Part shown: piece after piece, positions 35,437 through 45,299 of the stretch
Position numbering within the stretch: the first letter of the stretch is position 1
Layout of the letters: each line of letters starts with the position of its first letter
Source of the DNA: Nesterenkonia alba DSM 19423
GTDB taxonomy: Bacteria > Actinomycetota > Actinomycetes > Actinomycetales > Micrococcaceae
Length of the DNA: 64,000 bases
NCBI RefSeq assembly: GCF_000421745.1
Contig: NZ_ATXP01000003.1
Location: 62,001-126,000 of the forward strand
Reading direction: 5' to 3'
Program-made: the position numbers and the translations under genes
The notes under the pieces: model-generated
What the model saw: only the letters and a program-made list of their open reading frames with translations
Told to the model about the DNA's origin: nothing
Database searches by the model: none

Positions 35437-36156
35437 ATGGCGGCATTGAATCTGGGCAGTGGTCCCCAGCCCACGCCCCGTAGTTTCCCGGAGTTGATCG
35501 AACATTTGGCGTCCCGTCCGCAACCGGCGGTGGTCTACTACCACGGCAGCACGGCCGAACGGGTTGAACTCTCCGGGCGAGTGCTGGCCAACTGGACGGT
35601 GAAGCTCGTCGGCCTGCTACGGGAGGAGACTGAGATCACCGCCGGTGGCGTCGTCGTGCTCGATATGCCTTCCCATTGGAAAGCCGCAGCGCTATGGCTG
35701 GCGTGCATGGCCCTCGATACCGAAGTCCACCTGGGCCAGCCACACACCAGTCGGCGTGAACCCGACCTGGTCCTCACCGATCAGCCGCTGGCCTGGGTGA
35801 ACAGTGACGAGCTCGCCGACGCGGAGCTAGCGGCGGTCTCCGGCGGGATGGTGGATTCCTCCTTTACCGAAGCGACCGGCCACCAGTTGCCGGCTTGGGT
35901 GCTCGATGTCTCGGCCGAGGTCCGCCAGCAGCCGGATCAGCTGCTGCAACCTCTGGAACAGGTGCCGCTTCCGGTTGTGGACTCCTCTATGGAGAGCCCC
36001 CTCGTGCTGACCACCTGGACGCCCGACACGGCAGCACAGATGGCTGCTCTCTGGGCGGAAGATGGTGTCGTAGTCCTCTTCCACGGCCCGCCCCACGGTC
36101 AGGTGTGGGAGCAGATGCTGCGCAACGAGGCAGCTACCTACCGGTCCTCGCGGTAG
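35437..36156 (+). CDS. TIGR03089-family protein
   Basis: 239 residues from the ATG at 35437 (an upstream GTG at 35407 is possible). Family features: PELIEHLASRPQPAVVYYH near the front and the C-terminal GRVLANWTVKLVGLLREE part. TIGR03089 proteins look like truncated AMP-binding enzymes; there is no full adenylation motif here. Function unknown. It converges on gtrA, overlapping by 19 bases. Confidence 0.75.
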   Translation: MAALNLGSGPQPTPRSFPELIEHLASRPQPAVVYYHGSTAERVELSGRVLANWTVKLVGLLREETEITAGGVVVLDMPSHWKAAALWLACMALDTEVHLGQPHTSRREPDLVLTDQPLAWVNSDELADAELAAVSGGMVDSSFTEATGHQLPAWVLDVSAEVRQQPDQLLQPLEQVPLPVVDSSMESPLVLTTWTPDTAAQMAALWAEDGVVVLFHGPPHGQVWEQMLRNEAATYRSSR

Positions 36157-36659
36157 AGGATGTCCTGGTCGCCGATCATATGTGGTGCCTCGGTGGAACC
36201 GGTGCGTTCGGCTGAACGTGCCGCCGCGGCCCGCGTGGAGCCGTCATCGCCGGTGAACACCCAGAACTTGTAGGCGATAAACCGGAAGCACATCGCCAGA
36301 CCGAGTCCGATGATGTTACCGGAGACGAAACTGGCCTCCGGGGACTGCAGCCCGAGCAGATAGAAAGAAAAAGCCACACAGCCGGACTGAATACCCAGAC
36401 CGATGACGTTCATCAGGATGAAGAGCAATAGCTCCCGGGTTTTAGCTGAGCTACGGCGATGCCGGAACGTCCAGTACCGGTTACCCACCCAGGAGAACAG
36501 GGTGGCCACCGCACCGGCGATGATCTTGGCCTTGACCTGGGAGTCCTCCATGGGACCGTAGAGCAGCCACAGGAAGATCGCCGAGTCGATGACGAAAGCG
36601 ATCCCGCCGATCGTGCCGAATTTGGCGACCTCCCGCCAGAGTGCGCGGATGAGATTCAT
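36138..36659 (-). CDS. GtrA-family membrane protein
   Basis: 173 residues with four membrane helices. It has the GtrA signature: KFGTIGGIAFVIDSAIFLWLL and FSWVGNRYWTFRHRR, with a second FRFIAYKFWVF near the end. GtrA proteins are thought to flip lipid-linked sugars across the membrane. The ATG overlaps the manA stop, linking it to mannose metabolism. Confidence 0.9.
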   Translation of the reverse strand: MNLIRALWREVAKFGTIGGIAFVIDSAIFLWLLYGPMEDSQVKAKIIAGAVATLFSWVGNRYWTFRHRRSSAKTRELLLFILMNVIGLGIQSGCVAFSFYLLGLQSPEASFVSGNIIGLGLAMCFRFIAYKFWVFTGDDGSTRAAAARSAERTGSTEAPHMIGDQDILYREDR

Positions 36660-37897
36660 GCGGGCTCCTTCCCCGAGGGATCTGGTGTGGAGGTGATGAA
36701 CACCTCGGCGGATCGCTCTGCGCTGACCTGCACCGGCTCGTGCGCCGGGACGAAGACTGACTCACCGGCCGGTAGTCGAAGTGCTACTTCCCCCTGACCC
36801 AACAGCATGGCCTCACCGGCGGTACAGACCAGGATGCTGGCAGAGGACCGGTTGAGCCGGTAGACGCCGCAGAAGGCTGGGAACTGGAGACGCTCAAGCT
36901 GGAACTCCGCCACCGGGGGTTGGTAGAGCCAACGGCCCTCCACCGGGATGCGAGGCTGACAGTACGGCAGGTCAAGCACCCTGGTCTCGACGATCCGGAG
37001 TAGTTCGGCCACGTCGATGTGTTTGCCAGTGAGTCCCCCGCGCAGCACGTTGTCCGAGTTGGCCATGACTTCTATGCCGACCCCGCTGAGATAAGCATGG
37101 AGGTTTCCCGCGGGAAGATAGAGCGCCTCCGCGGGGCTGAGATCTACTCGGTTGAGCATGAGGGCGACGAAGAGTCCGGGGTCACCGCGGAAGGCAGAGG
37201 TGATCCGCCGCACCGTATCAGCACACCCTAAGCCCTCCGGGGTGAGGTCAGTGGCGGCATCAGCCGCCTGGCAGGCTTGGTCTGCCGCTGTGGTCAATGT
37301 GTATTCCACTGCGGTCCGGTAGTCCCCTCGAGCCACGTACTCGGTCACCGAGTCCACGAATCCCTTGTGCGGCTGGCCCAGACAGGTGGCAAGGTCACGG
37401 AGGTCTTCGGCGGCCTGCTGATGGGGTCGGAAGCCACATAGGGCAGTGAAGTTGGTCACTGCCACGATCGCTTCAGGTTTATGGTGTGGATCACCGTAAT
37501 TTCGGTGCGGAGCCGTCAGCGGAATACCGGCGTCGTTCTCCGCGGCATAACCGGCCTCAGCCTGCGCCGGCGTGGGGTGGGCCTGGATCGATAAGGGCTT
37601 AGCCACGGCGAGGATCTTGGTCAGAAACGGCAACTGCCCATACCCCTGGGCGTCGCCGAGCAGCTGCGGATGTTCGGCGAGCAGCTCCGGTAGGGGAATA
37701 CTCGGCGGCATGCCTGCAGCGCTGCCAAGTTCAGGATCCGACGCGGAAACCACCTGCACCCGCGAGGGCGCAGCCGGGTGGGCACCCATCCAGATTTCGG
37801 CCCGAGGTGCGGCCGACGGCGCCCATCCGAAGAGTTCGGTGAACGCAGTCGTGGATCCCCACGCGTAATCGCGTACGGGGTTCATCATCCTGAACAT
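36656..37897 (-). CDS. manA: Mannose-6-phosphate isomerase
   Basis: 413 residues from the ATG at 37897; the Met at 37903 is an alternative. The type I PMI motifs are present: MMNPVRDYAWGS, AEIWMGAHPAAPS, FLTKILAVAKPLSIQAHPT and the later PAGNLHAYLSGVGIEVMANSDNVLRGGLT zinc/active-site region. It interconverts fructose-6-P and mannose-6-P, supplying mannose donors. AAGG lies 8 bases before the start. A two-state hairpin precedes it. Confidence 0.94.
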   Translation of the reverse strand: MFRMMNPVRDYAWGSTTAFTELFGWAPSAAPRAEIWMGAHPAAPSRVQVVSASDPELGSAAGMPPSIPLPELLAEHPQLLGDAQGYGQLPFLTKILAVAKPLSIQAHPTPAQAEAGYAAENDAGIPLTAPHRNYGDPHHKPEAIVAVTNFTALCGFRPHQQAAEDLRDLATCLGQPHKGFVDSVTEYVARGDYRTAVEYTLTTAADQACQAADAATDLTPEGLGCADTVRRITSAFRGDPGLFVALMLNRVDLSPAEALYLPAGNLHAYLSGVGIEVMANSDNVLRGGLTGKHIDVAELLRIVETRVLDLPYCQPRIPVEGRWLYQPPVAEFQLERLQFPAFCGVYRLNRSSASILVCTAGEAMLLGQGEVALRLPAGESVFVPAHEPVQVSAERSAEVFITSTPDPSGKEPA

Positions 37898-37931
37898 CGG
37901 CATGACCTTATCAGCGGGACCCGGCAGCCTC

Positions 37932-37964
37932 CGGGGAGGTCTCCCCGAGACGGTAAGACCTCCC
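37932..37964 (-). terminator. Alternative hairpins between the LCP gene and manA
   Basis: Read on the minus strand, GGGAGGTCT (37956-37964) pairs with AGACCTCCC (37934-37942) over 9 bp with a 13-base loop. The same right arm can instead form the 6-bp CGGGGA/TCCCCG hairpin (37932-37947). The two cannot coexist. The stem lies 18 bases after the LCP stop and 35 before manA; no U-tract follows. Confidence 0.5.
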
Positions 37965-37981
37965 TGATCGGCTACGAGCCA

Positions 37982-39649
37982 TTACCCGGCTGGCTCACAC
38001 TCCCCGTTGGTGCTAGCCGCCTGTTCGAGGATCTGCACCTCACCGCGATCCTGGGCCTGCATGAGGTACTCAGCCGTCAGCGGAGAACCATCGGGCTGGG
38101 TTGGCAATGCCGTCTCTTCGGGGTCGTGGCCCGGTTCGTCACCGGCTACGGCCTCGTCGGTGTGCTCGGGAGTGGGGCCCGGTGGTGAGCTATCCTCCGT
38201 CTGGTCAGCCCCGGCGTCGTCGGCTGTTTCCTCGGCCTCACCCGCCGCCTCGTCGGCGTCCGGGGACTGGTCGGCCGAGCCTTCCTCCGCGGCGATGAGC
38301 TCATCCACCCGGCTGTGGATCTGCTCGAAGTCAGGGTACGTGGAGAACAAATCCCCTTGACTGCCGAAGTCCGGGGCACCCAGGGTGAGTCGCTGCGGGG
38401 TATGTTCCTGCGCCTTGGCGGCCAGGTCGAGCAAACGCCCCAATTGGGACTGCGCCAGGTTGGTCTCCACCATGGATTCGCCGGCCTGCATGACCTCGGT
38501 GAAACGGGTCAGCAGCATCTGGGGGTTGAACTGACCGATCATTGCCTGCTGAATGCACTGCTGACGCTGGATCCGGTTGTAGTCGGAGGAAAACTCACGC
38601 GACCGCGCGTAGGCCAAGGCCTCATCACCGTCGAAGGTGTACTCCCCCGGTTCCCACCAGACATCTCCCCAACTGCCGTCAGGGCGGTGCCCCCGGTACG
38701 GCACATACCCTCCAGATTCGATGGTAACCCCACCCATGGCATCGATGAGTTCGGAGAACCCGTCCATATCCACCATGACGTAGCCATGCACGGAAAGATC
38801 CAGGGTGCCGGAGACGGCGTCCATCATGGCCTCGGCCCCGGGGTCACGTGCATCGGGGTAGAGGTGGCTGTAATGGTTGTGCACATCGGTGTAGAGGAAG
38901 TTGATGATGCACTCATTACCGCAGTCGTATCCGCTGGGGTAGACCTCCCACAGGGGTGAGTCCTCGCGGAACTGGGCGTTCTGGAAGTTGCGGGGAATGG
39001 AGAAAATGATCGTTTCGGCGGTCTGCTGGTTCACCGAGATGACGTGGATGGAGTCGGGGCGCACCCCCTGGTCACGTCCCTCTTCGCCGTCGGCACCCAT
39101 GAGCAGGAAGTTATAGCGGCCCTCCTCGGCGGGAATGGCGGTGCCGCCGTCGAAGATTCCCGCCAGGGCAATACGGGAGTCGTGGAGCATCTTCGCCGCA
39201 TAGCCCAGTCCGCCGGAGGTCAGGGTCATCAGCACCACCAGTGCCACGCCGATGACCGCTCGAGCACCGGGCGCCAATGTGGCGAACTTCACTAACCTGG
39301 CGGTGTCCAGCCAGAGAATGAGCCATCCGATGGCCAAAGCGCCTAACAGGACTGTGCCCAGCCACATCACGAAGGGCTGGGTCAATGCGGTCAGCAACGG
39401 TCCTCGCATGGTGAAGGCCATGATGAGCCCGAGCAGCAGCAGCGCCCAACACGCGACTGTCACAGACAGAGCCGCCCGACCCAGTGCCCGGGAACCGGCG
39501 GTGACCTGCGCGCCACCGGGGACCACGAGGGTCAAGGTGGTGAGGATGCCCGCCCGGCGGGTGCGCTCGGCCGCGGAGGCGCCACGGGGGTTCCGGACGA
39601 CGTCGCGCTGTCCGGAGAACTCGTGATAGGTGATGCTGGGAACAGTCAC
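37982..39649 (-). CDS. LCP-family cell-wall glycopolymer ligase (second copy)
   Basis: 555 residues. After a cytoplasmic basic region come about four membrane helices (residues ~30-170), unlike the single helix of the LCP protein at 832-1935. The extracellular LCP domain has [33 protein letters not shown] and [21 protein letters not shown]. The C-terminal ~90 residues are highly acidic and low complexity ([15 protein letters not shown] type). GTG start overlaps the purE stop (GTGA). Likely transfers a glycan assembled by the neighbouring envelope genes. Confidence 0.9.
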   Translation of the reverse strand: MTVPSITYHEFSGQRDVVRNPRGASAAERTRRAGILTTLTLVVPGGAQVTAGSRALGRAALSVTVACWALLLLGLIMAFTMRGPLLTALTQPFVMWLGTVLLGALAIGWLILWLDTARLVKFATLAPGARAVIGVALVVLMTLTSGGLGYAAKMLHDSRIALAGIFDGGTAIPAEEGRYNFLLMGADGEEGRDQGVRPDSIHVISVNQQTAETIIFSIPRNFQNAQFREDSPLWEVYPSGYDCGNECIINFLYTDVHNHYSHLYPDARDPGAEAMMDAVSGTLDLSVHGYVMVDMDGFSELIDAMGGVTIESGGYVPYRGHRPDGSWGDVWWEPGEYTFDGDEALAYARSREFSSDYNRIQRQQCIQQAMIGQFNPQMLLTRFTEVMQAGESMVETNLAQSQLGRLLDLAAKAQEHTPQRLTLGAPDFGSQGDLFSTYPDFEQIHSRVDELIAAEEGSADQSPDADEAAGEAEETADDAGADQTEDSSPPGPTPEHTDEAVAGDEPGHDPEETALPTQPDGSPLTAEYLMQAQDRGEVQILEQAASTNGECEPAG

Positions 39650-40194
39650 GGGCGGGTTCTGTAGGTCGACAGTTCGGCGGCTTCGCTCCGCAGTGCCGCA
39701 CCTTTGGCATGGGCGGAGGCGGCGAGGTCCTCGTGAAAAGCCAGCAGCTTCTCACGCAGGCCGGCGGCGAACTCCCCCTCCCCTGCGGCGAGGGCACGCA
39801 CTGCGAGCAATCCGGCGTTGCGTGCCCCACCTACGGAGACAGTGGCCACCGGGATACCAGCGGGCATCTGCACGATGGAGAGCAGGGAATCCATTCCGTC
39901 GAGGTGCTTCAGCGGCACCGGTACTCCAATGACCGGTAGCGGAGTGACCGAGGCGAGCATACCGGGTAAGTGGGCCGCTCCCCCGGCGCCGGCGATGATG
40001 ACCCGTAGGCCCCGCTGGTGTGCGCTGCGGCCGTAGTCGAGCATCTGAGAAGCCATGCGATGTGCGGAGACGACGTCGGCTTCGAAAGGTACGCCGAACT
40101 CGTCAAGCGCCTCCGCGGCGGCGCGCATCACCGGCCAGTCCGAGTTGGATCCCATCACCAGGCCGACCAGTGCTGGGGAGTTCTCCTGAGTCAT
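39646..40194 (-). CDS. purE: N5-carboxyaminoimidazole ribonucleotide mutase
   Basis: 182 residues. Class I PurE motifs: [32 protein letters not shown] and [16 protein letters not shown]. It rearranges N5-CAIR to CAIR in purine synthesis. It overlaps purK by 4 bases and the LCP gene by 4 bases, an unusual coupling of purine and envelope genes but common in Actinobacteria. Confidence 0.96.
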   Translation of the reverse strand: MTQENSPALVGLVMGSNSDWPVMRAAAEALDEFGVPFEADVVSAHRMASQMLDYGRSAHQRGLRVIIAGAGGAAHLPGMLASVTPLPVIGVPVPLKHLDGMDSLLSIVQMPAGIPVATVSVGGARNAGLLAVRALAAGEGEFAAGLREKLLAFHEDLAASAHAKGAALRSEAAELSTYRTRP

Positions 40195-41465
40195 CCGTGC
40201 CGCCCTTCTACGATGATACTGGCCACCTCGGCCGCTGTCCTGCGGGCGCGATCCAGTCGGGCTCGGGCGGCGTCGAAGTCCTCTGTGCGTTTGGTCGTCT
40301 GAGCCAGGATGTTGACGTGTCCGATTTTGCGGCCCGGCCGAGGTTCTTTGCCGTAGAGGTGGATCTTCGAATGGGCTGAGCGCTGCATGGCCGCCGGTAG
40401 CGCAGCATGGAGGTCCGCGCCGGTTCGCTGTGGGTCATCAGAGCCGAGGAGGTTCTTCATCACCACGTGTCCTCCGGCCCCGCCGGTTACTGCTGTTGAG
40501 CCCAGTGGCAGATCAAGCACAGCCCGCAGGTGTTGTTCGAACTGACTGGTCACCGCTCCGTCTTGGGTCCAGTGCCCGGAGTTGTGCGGGCGCATCGCCA
40601 GCTCATTGACGTAGATTCCCGCCGGCACGTCGGTGTCAGCGTCCTCGGCGATTTCGAAGAGCTCGACGGCGAGCATACCGGTCACCCCCAGCCGTTCAGC
40701 GATGGTCCGGGCAATCCGCTCGGCCTCGGCCAGGTGGGCGGGGCTGGTGTGGGGAGCCGGGGCGATGACTTCATCACACACACCGTGGGTTTGGGTGGAT
40801 TCGACCACCGGATAGGGCGCGACCTCACCGGACGGGGTCCGGGCGATCTGGGCGGAGAGCTCCCGGGTGAACGGCATCTTCTGTTCAGCCAAGAGCCCGG
40901 TGCCGGCGTTCTCGGCGCGGGCGAACCAGTCTGCGGTCTCGGCTGCAGCTGCCGCGGAGTCCACAATCCGTACGCCTTTACCGTCGTATCCTCCCCGGGG
41001 AGTTTTGAGCACCACGGGCCATTTCACGGCGTCTCCGAACCGGATGAGCTCGTCGACGGTGCTCACGTGCATCCACTGGGGGTTGGGCAGTCCGAGGTCT
41101 TCGATGGCACCGCGCATGGCCAGTTTGTCCTGGGCATAGCGCAGCGCCTCGGGTCCGGGATTCATGGGTACCCCGGCCTCGGCGAGCGCGCTGAGCACCT
41201 CAGCGGGCACGTGTTCGTGGTCGAAGGTGACCACCTGGCATCCGGTGGCGAAGGCCAGCACATCCTCAACGCTGCGGTAGTCACCCAGGGTGGTATGCGG
41301 GATGACCTGCGCGGCGGAGGCCTCCGGTGTTCCAGCGAGCAGCCGCAGCTCGATGCCAAGGGCCACCGCCGCCGGAGCCATCATGCGGGCCAGCTGGCCA
41401 TCACCGAGTACCCCCACCACAGGGGGGCCGGTGTATGAGGTATCAGTGGAAGTCACGGCTTCCAT
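40191..41465 (-). CDS. purK: N5-carboxyaminoimidazole ribonucleotide synthase
   Basis: 424 residues. ATP-grasp enzyme: [36 protein letters not shown] and [17 protein letters not shown]. It makes N5-CAIR from AIR, ATP and bicarbonate, upstream of PurE. The first-codon choice (ATG 41465 versus GTG 41456) is unresolved; neither has a good ribosome site. Divergent from fmt. Confidence 0.95.
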   Translation of the reverse strand: MEAVTSTDTSYTGPPVVGVLGDGQLARMMAPAAVALGIELRLLAGTPEASAAQVIPHTTLGDYRSVEDVLAFATGCQVVTFDHEHVPAEVLSALAEAGVPMNPGPEALRYAQDKLAMRGAIEDLGLPNPQWMHVSTVDELIRFGDAVKWPVVLKTPRGGYDGKGVRIVDSAAAAAETADWFARAENAGTGLLAEQKMPFTRELSAQIARTPSGEVAPYPVVESTQTHGVCDEVIAPAPHTSPAHLAEAERIARTIAERLGVTGMLAVELFEIAEDADTDVPAGIYVNELAMRPHNSGHWTQDGAVTSQFEQHLRAVLDLPLGSTAVTGGAGGHVVMKNLLGSDDPQRTGADLHAALPAAMQRSAHSKIHLYGKEPRPGRKIGHVNILAQTTKRTEDFDAARARLDRARRTAAEVASIIVEGRHG

Positions 41466-41468
41466 TAT

Positions 41469-41504
41469 GCGCGCCGATGCAAGGTGATCGGATCAGCGGC
41501 GCGC
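41469..41504. promoter_or_regulatory. Inverted repeat between purK and fmt
   Basis: GCGCGCCG (41469-41476) and CGGCGCGC (41497-41504) form perfect 8-base arms 20 bases apart, filling most of the 50-base divergent gap. Operator or hairpin; no match to a known site is claimed. Confidence 0.3.
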
Positions 41505-41515
41505 AAGGTGCCAGA

Positions 41516-42463
41516 ATGGAGGATATGTCTGTGATCTTCGCCGGAACACCCCAGCTTGCCGCCGACTGTTTAGCTGGCCTGTTGGGGGCCGGCGCCCCGA
41601 TCACTGCGGTGCTGACTCGGCCTGACGCGCCCGTGGGGCGAAAACGAAAGCTCACCCCGTCCCCGGTGGCCCAGGCTGCCGAGGCTGCGGAGCTTGAGGT
41701 CATCAAGGCGTCCAGGGTCGACGACGACGTCGTCACCGCGCTGCGAGCGCACCAGCCCCGACTGGGCGTCGTCGTCGCCTATGGCGCATTACTGCCCGAG
41801 GCGGCCCTGCAGGTCCCCGAACACGGCTGGGTCAATCTGCACTACTCGAAACTGCCGAAGTACCGAGGGGCCGCCCCGGTACAGCACGCTCTACTCAACG
41901 GGGAGACAACCACGGCGGCCACGGTGTTTCAGCTAGAGCGCGGCATGGATACCGGCCCGGTCCACGCTTCGGTGGACTATCGCATCCAAGAGCTGGCCAC
42001 GGCCGGGGATGTGCTTCAGGACCTGACCCGGGTGGGCACCCACCTGCTGGTGGAGTTGCTACCAGCGCTGCTGGAGGGCACCTCGGAACCGGTCCCGCAG
42101 AGCGGTGAACCCAGCTATGCCCCCAAGCTCAGCCGAGCCGATGCCTATATTGACCCCGCTCAACCGGCAGCGGCGGTGGTGCACCGAATCAACGCGACGA
42201 TCCCTGAGCCCGGGGCCTGGACATGGTGTGGTCCCGCCCGCCTCAAACTGGGACCGGCGCGGGTCTACTCCGGCGCTGTGGACCTTCCCGCAGGGCAGGT
42301 GGTACTTGCCGCCTCCGATCGGAGCCCCGGCGAGAAGCTCCCGGTGCTGGCTACCACCGACGGCGGTGTGGTCCTCACCGAGGTGCAACCGGAGGGCAAA
42401 AAGATGATGGATGCCACCGCCTGGTTGCGCGGGTTGACTCATCAGGCGGTGCTCGGTGGCTGA
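41516..42463 (+). CDS. fmt: Methionyl-tRNA formyltransferase
   Basis: 315 residues from the ATG at 41516; the ATG at 41525 (MSVIFAGTP) is the alternative and fits the family N-terminus better. Motifs: VIFAGTPQLA, HYSKLPKYRGAAPVQHALLNGE and FQLERGMDTGP. It formylates initiator Met-tRNA. It overlaps rsmB by 8 bases in a fmt-rsmB-rpe series. Confidence 0.96.
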   Translation: MEDMSVIFAGTPQLAADCLAGLLGAGAPITAVLTRPDAPVGRKRKLTPSPVAQAAEAAELEVIKASRVDDDVVTALRAHQPRLGVVVAYGALLPEAALQVPEHGWVNLHYSKLPKYRGAAPVQHALLNGETTTAATVFQLERGMDTGPVHASVDYRIQELATAGDVLQDLTRVGTHLLVELLPALLEGTSEPVPQSGEPSYAPKLSRADAYIDPAQPAAAVVHRINATIPEPGAWTWCGPARLKLGPARVYSGAVDLPAGQVVLAASDRSPGEKLPVLATTDGGVVLTEVQPEGKKMMDATAWLRGLTHQAVLGG

Positions 42464-43925
42464 GCGGTCCCGGAAGCGGCACTTCAGTCGCCAGGCTCCC
42501 TCGCAGCGCTCGCGCCGGGCGGATCCGGCTCGGCTGGCGGCGTTCCGTGTGCTGCGGGCTGTGGCCGCAGATGACGCCTATGCGAATCTCGTCCTGCCCA
42601 AGGAGATCCGCCGGGCTCGTTTGGATCAGCGCGACGCCGGCTTCGCCACCGAGCTGACGTACGGGACGTTGCGTGCCCTGGGTACCTATGATGCCGTGCT
42701 GGCCCGGTGCGTGGACCGCGAACTGGGGCAGTTGGATCCGCCGGTGCTCGACGCGCTGCGTCTGGGTGCTCACCAATTGTTCTCCATGCGGGTCAGCGAC
42801 CACGCAGCCGTCAACGAGACCGTGGGGCTGGTGCGCGATCAGATCAGCATAGGGGCCGGGGGCTTTGTCAACGCAGTGCTTCGCCGCGCTGCGGAGAAAT
42901 CCCTTCAGGCGTGGCTTGATGAGCTCACCGCCGATGCCGACCCGCTCCAGCGGCTCTCGTTACGCACTGCGCACCCGGTGTGGATTATCCGGGCCCTGCG
43001 CCAGGCGCTGAAGCTGCACGGCCGCGCTGATGAGCTGGAGGCCTTACTGGCAGCGGATAATGCGGCCCCCGAGGTGCATCTGGTGGGACTGCCGGGAGTC
43101 GACGACGCCGGCTCCAGTGTTCTTCAGCAGGCGATCGCCTCCTCTGCTGAACCTTCTGATCTCATTGAGGGCGCGGCGATCTTCCGCGGTGGCGATATCG
43201 GACGGCTCGCAGGCGTCAAGGAGGGCACACTGCGGGCTCAGGACATCGGCTCGCAGTGGATTGCCCAGGCCCTGGCCGCTCCGGCGGTGCAACCCGGGGA
43301 ACGGTGGCTGGATCTGTGCGCCGGACCGGGTGGGAAGGCCGCTTTGCTGGCGGCGCTGGCCGCAGAGTTTGATGTGCAGCTGCTGGCGAATGAACCTGCG
43401 GCCCACCGGGCTGAATTGGTGCGCCACGCTCTGAGCCCGGTGGATCCTGCAGCCTGGCGGATCCGCACCGGTGATGGGCGAACACTGGCTGAGCACGACC
43501 CGGGACCGTTTGACCGGATTCTGCTCGATGCACCGTGTACCGGTCTGGGGGCGCTGCGCCGTCGTCCAGAGTCCCGTTGGCGGCGCACTCCGAAGGACTT
43601 GTCTGACCTGACCCTCTTACAGGCGCAGTTGCTGGACGCCGCAGCCGAAGTCCTCGCACCGGATGGGTTACTGGCCTATGTGACCTGTTCCCCTCATGTG
43701 GCTGAGACAGTCCTGCAGGTGGAGGATTTGCTCAAGCGCCGCGATGATCTGCGGCTGCTTGATGCTGCCGAGCCGATGGCTGAGGTGGCACTGCCGACTG
43801 GACGGAAGCTGCTCAGTTCCACTCCGAAGGTCAGCGGTACCGCTGGGAAGACCGTCCAGCTCTGGCCGCATGTGCATGGCACGGACGCCATGTTCTTTGC
43901 CCTGCTGCAGAAGGAGCCAGTGTGA
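42456..43925 (+). CDS. rsmB: 16S rRNA (cytosine-5) methyltransferase RsmB (Sun)
   Basis: 489 residues. N-terminal NusB-like domain (residues ~25-155) and C-terminal Rossmann domain with the SAM motif [16 protein letters not shown], the [13 protein letters not shown] motif IV Cys and the [11 protein letters not shown] motif VI catalytic Cys. It methylates C967 (E. coli numbering). GTG start. Confidence 0.94.
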   Translation: MAERSRKRHFSRQAPSQRSRRADPARLAAFRVLRAVAADDAYANLVLPKEIRRARLDQRDAGFATELTYGTLRALGTYDAVLARCVDRELGQLDPPVLDALRLGAHQLFSMRVSDHAAVNETVGLVRDQISIGAGGFVNAVLRRAAEKSLQAWLDELTADADPLQRLSLRTAHPVWIIRALRQALKLHGRADELEALLAADNAAPEVHLVGLPGVDDAGSSVLQQAIASSAEPSDLIEGAAIFRGGDIGRLAGVKEGTLRAQDIGSQWIAQALAAPAVQPGERWLDLCAGPGGKAALLAALAAEFDVQLLANEPAAHRAELVRHALSPVDPAAWRIRTGDGRTLAEHDPGPFDRILLDAPCTGLGALRRRPESRWRRTPKDLSDLTLLQAQLLDAAAEVLAPDGLLAYVTCSPHVAETVLQVEDLLKRRDDLRLLDAAEPMAEVALPTGRKLLSSTPKVSGTAGKTVQLWPHVHGTDAMFFALLQKEPV

Positions 43926-44569
43926 TCGCTATCCACCCGAGCATTCTCTCCGCCGACTTCGCGAATCTCGCCACGGAGTTGGGGCGGGTCCCCAGTGCTG
44001 ATGCCGTGCACGTCGATGTGATGGATAACCACTTTGTGCCGAATCTCACCCTGGGGTTGCCGGTGGTGCAGGCTATTCGGCGGGCCACGGATCTGCCGCT
44101 GGATGTGCATCTGATGATCGAGGATGCTGACCGCTGGGCACCCGGCTATGCGGAGGCTGGTTGTGAGTCGGTCACCTTTCATGCTGAGGCGGCCGCCCGG
44201 CCGGCACAGTTGGCTCGCACGCTGCGGCAGGCCGGGGCGCGCCCGGCGATGGCGGTGAAACCGGGGACCGAGCTCAAACCGTTGTTGCCGGTATTCGCCG
44301 AGCTGGACATGGTACTCATTATGACCGTGGAACCGGGATTCGGGGGCCAGTCCTTCATGGATGAGATGCTGCCGAAGATCGCCGCAGCTCGTCGGGCCGC
44401 CGATGATCTCGGTGGCCGGATTGCCGTCCAGGTCGATGGGGGGATCAGCGCCGAGACGATCCAGCGGGCCGCAGAAGCAGGGGCGGACACCTTCGTGGCT
44501 GGTTCAGCGGTGTACGACGCCGAAGACCCGGATGCCGCGGTTGCTCAGTTGCGCGGACTCATCACCTGA
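43922..44569 (+). CDS. rpe: Ribulose-phosphate 3-epimerase
   Basis: 215 residues from a GTG overlapping the rsmB stop. TIM-barrel motifs: [49 protein letters not shown] and VQVDGGI, with the metal ligands His and Asp in each. It interconverts ribulose-5-P and xylulose-5-P. Confidence 0.97.
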   Translation: MIAIHPSILSADFANLATELGRVPSADAVHVDVMDNHFVPNLTLGLPVVQAIRRATDLPLDVHLMIEDADRWAPGYAEAGCESVTFHAEAAARPAQLARTLRQAGARPAMAVKPGTELKPLLPVFAELDMVLIMTVEPGFGGQSFMDEMLPKIAAARRAADDLGGRIAVQVDGGISAETIQRAAEAGADTFVAGSAVYDAEDPDAAVAQLRGLIT

Positions 44570-44630
44570 GACGATCGGCGAGGCGGTCCACCCTGGTGAT
44601 GCCACCGGAGAAAGCTGCAGCGAAGAGAAA

Positions 44631-44674
44631 ACCGGTGGTGGTCCCAACCTTCCCCTGAAGAGACCACCACCGGT
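44631..44674. terminator. Bidirectional terminator between rpe and nrdR
   Basis: ACCGGTGGTGGTC (44631-44643) and GACCACCACCGGT (44662-44674) pair perfectly over 13 bp with an 18-base loop, in the gap between the convergent genes rpe and nrdR. On the plus strand AGAAA precedes it; on the minus strand TTTTC follows the stem, a short U-run favouring termination of nrdR transcripts. Confidence 0.85.
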
Positions 44675-44686
44675 CTGTGCGGAAGT

Positions 44687-45187
44687 CTACCGGAAACCGA
44701 AGCGGGGCTGGATCACAGTGGCCGGTTCCCCCGTAGGAACGAGTTCTTCCCGACGCAGTTCCTCGATGGCTTCTTCGAAGTCGTCGAGGTTCTCGAAGCC
44801 GCGGTAAACGGAGGCAAACCGCATATACGCCACGACGTCGAGGCGTTTCAGTGGTCCGAGGATTGCCAAGCCGACGTCATTGGAGTCGACTTCAGCATTA
44901 CCGGAGGCCCGGATCGCTTCTTCCACTTCCTGGGCAAGCACCGCGAGGTCGTCGGCGGAAACGGGACGTCCCTGGCAGGCTTTCTGCACCCCGTTAATGA
45001 CTTTTGACCGGTCGAAGGGCTCAGCGGCCCCTGACCGTTTGATGACGCTCAGCGAGGTGGTCTCCACGGTGGTGAACCGTTTGCTACACACCGGGCACTG
45101 ACGACGACGCCGGATCCCCGAGCCGTCCTCCAGTGTGCGTGAGTCCACCACACGTGAGGAATCGTGCCGACAATATGGGCAGTGCAT
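44687..45187 (-). CDS. nrdR: Transcriptional repressor NrdR
   Basis: 166 residues from the ATG at 45187, with GGAGG nine bases upstream; the longer frame to 45259 would cross the promoter. Zinc-ribbon Cys3, Cys6, Cys31, Cys34 (MHCPYC, CPVC) and an ATP-cone (residues ~46-136). It senses dATP/ATP and represses ribonucleotide reductase genes. Two NrdR boxes lie in its own promoter, indicating autoregulation. Confidence 0.96.
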   Translation of the reverse strand: MHCPYCRHDSSRVVDSRTLEDGSGIRRRRQCPVCSKRFTTVETTSLSVIKRSGAAEPFDRSKVINGVQKACQGRPVSADDLAVLAQEVEEAIRASGNAEVDSNDVGLAILGPLKRLDVVAYMRFASVYRGFENLDDFEEAIEELRREELVPTGEPATVIQPRFGFR

Positions 45188-45217
45188 TGTTGAGGGCCTC
45201 CTCTCCCTATGAACAGG

Positions 45218-45246
45218 AGTGTACCCACAACATCTTGTGCCCACAA
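45218..45246 (-). promoter_or_regulatory. nrdR promoter
   Basis: On the minus strand TTGTGG (45241-45246) and TACACT (45218-45223) are 17 bases apart. The first NrdR box fills the spacer between them, so bound NrdR would block RNA polymerase. The -35 is a weak match (TTG only). Confidence 0.5.
45225..45240. promoter_or_regulatory. nrdR box: NrdR box 1
   Basis: CCACAACATCTTGTGC is palindromic (CACAA..TTGTG) and fits the NrdR box layout of AC-rich arms around an AT centre. Its centre is 32 bp from that of box 2, close to three helical turns, the arrangement known for NrdR-bound promoters. Confidence 0.7.
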
Positions 45247-45256
45247 ACCCCAACGC

Positions 45257-45272
45257 CACTACATATGGTGTG
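45257..45272. promoter_or_regulatory. nrdR box: NrdR box 2
   Basis: CACTACATATGGTGTG is a near-palindrome (CAC-AC-ATAT-GT-GTG on both strands). It lies upstream of the -35 element of nrdR and 28 bases before the dnaE stop region. Paired with box 1. Confidence 0.7.
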
Positions 45273-45299
45273 GAGCGCTGCAGTGATCCGACCCTGTCG

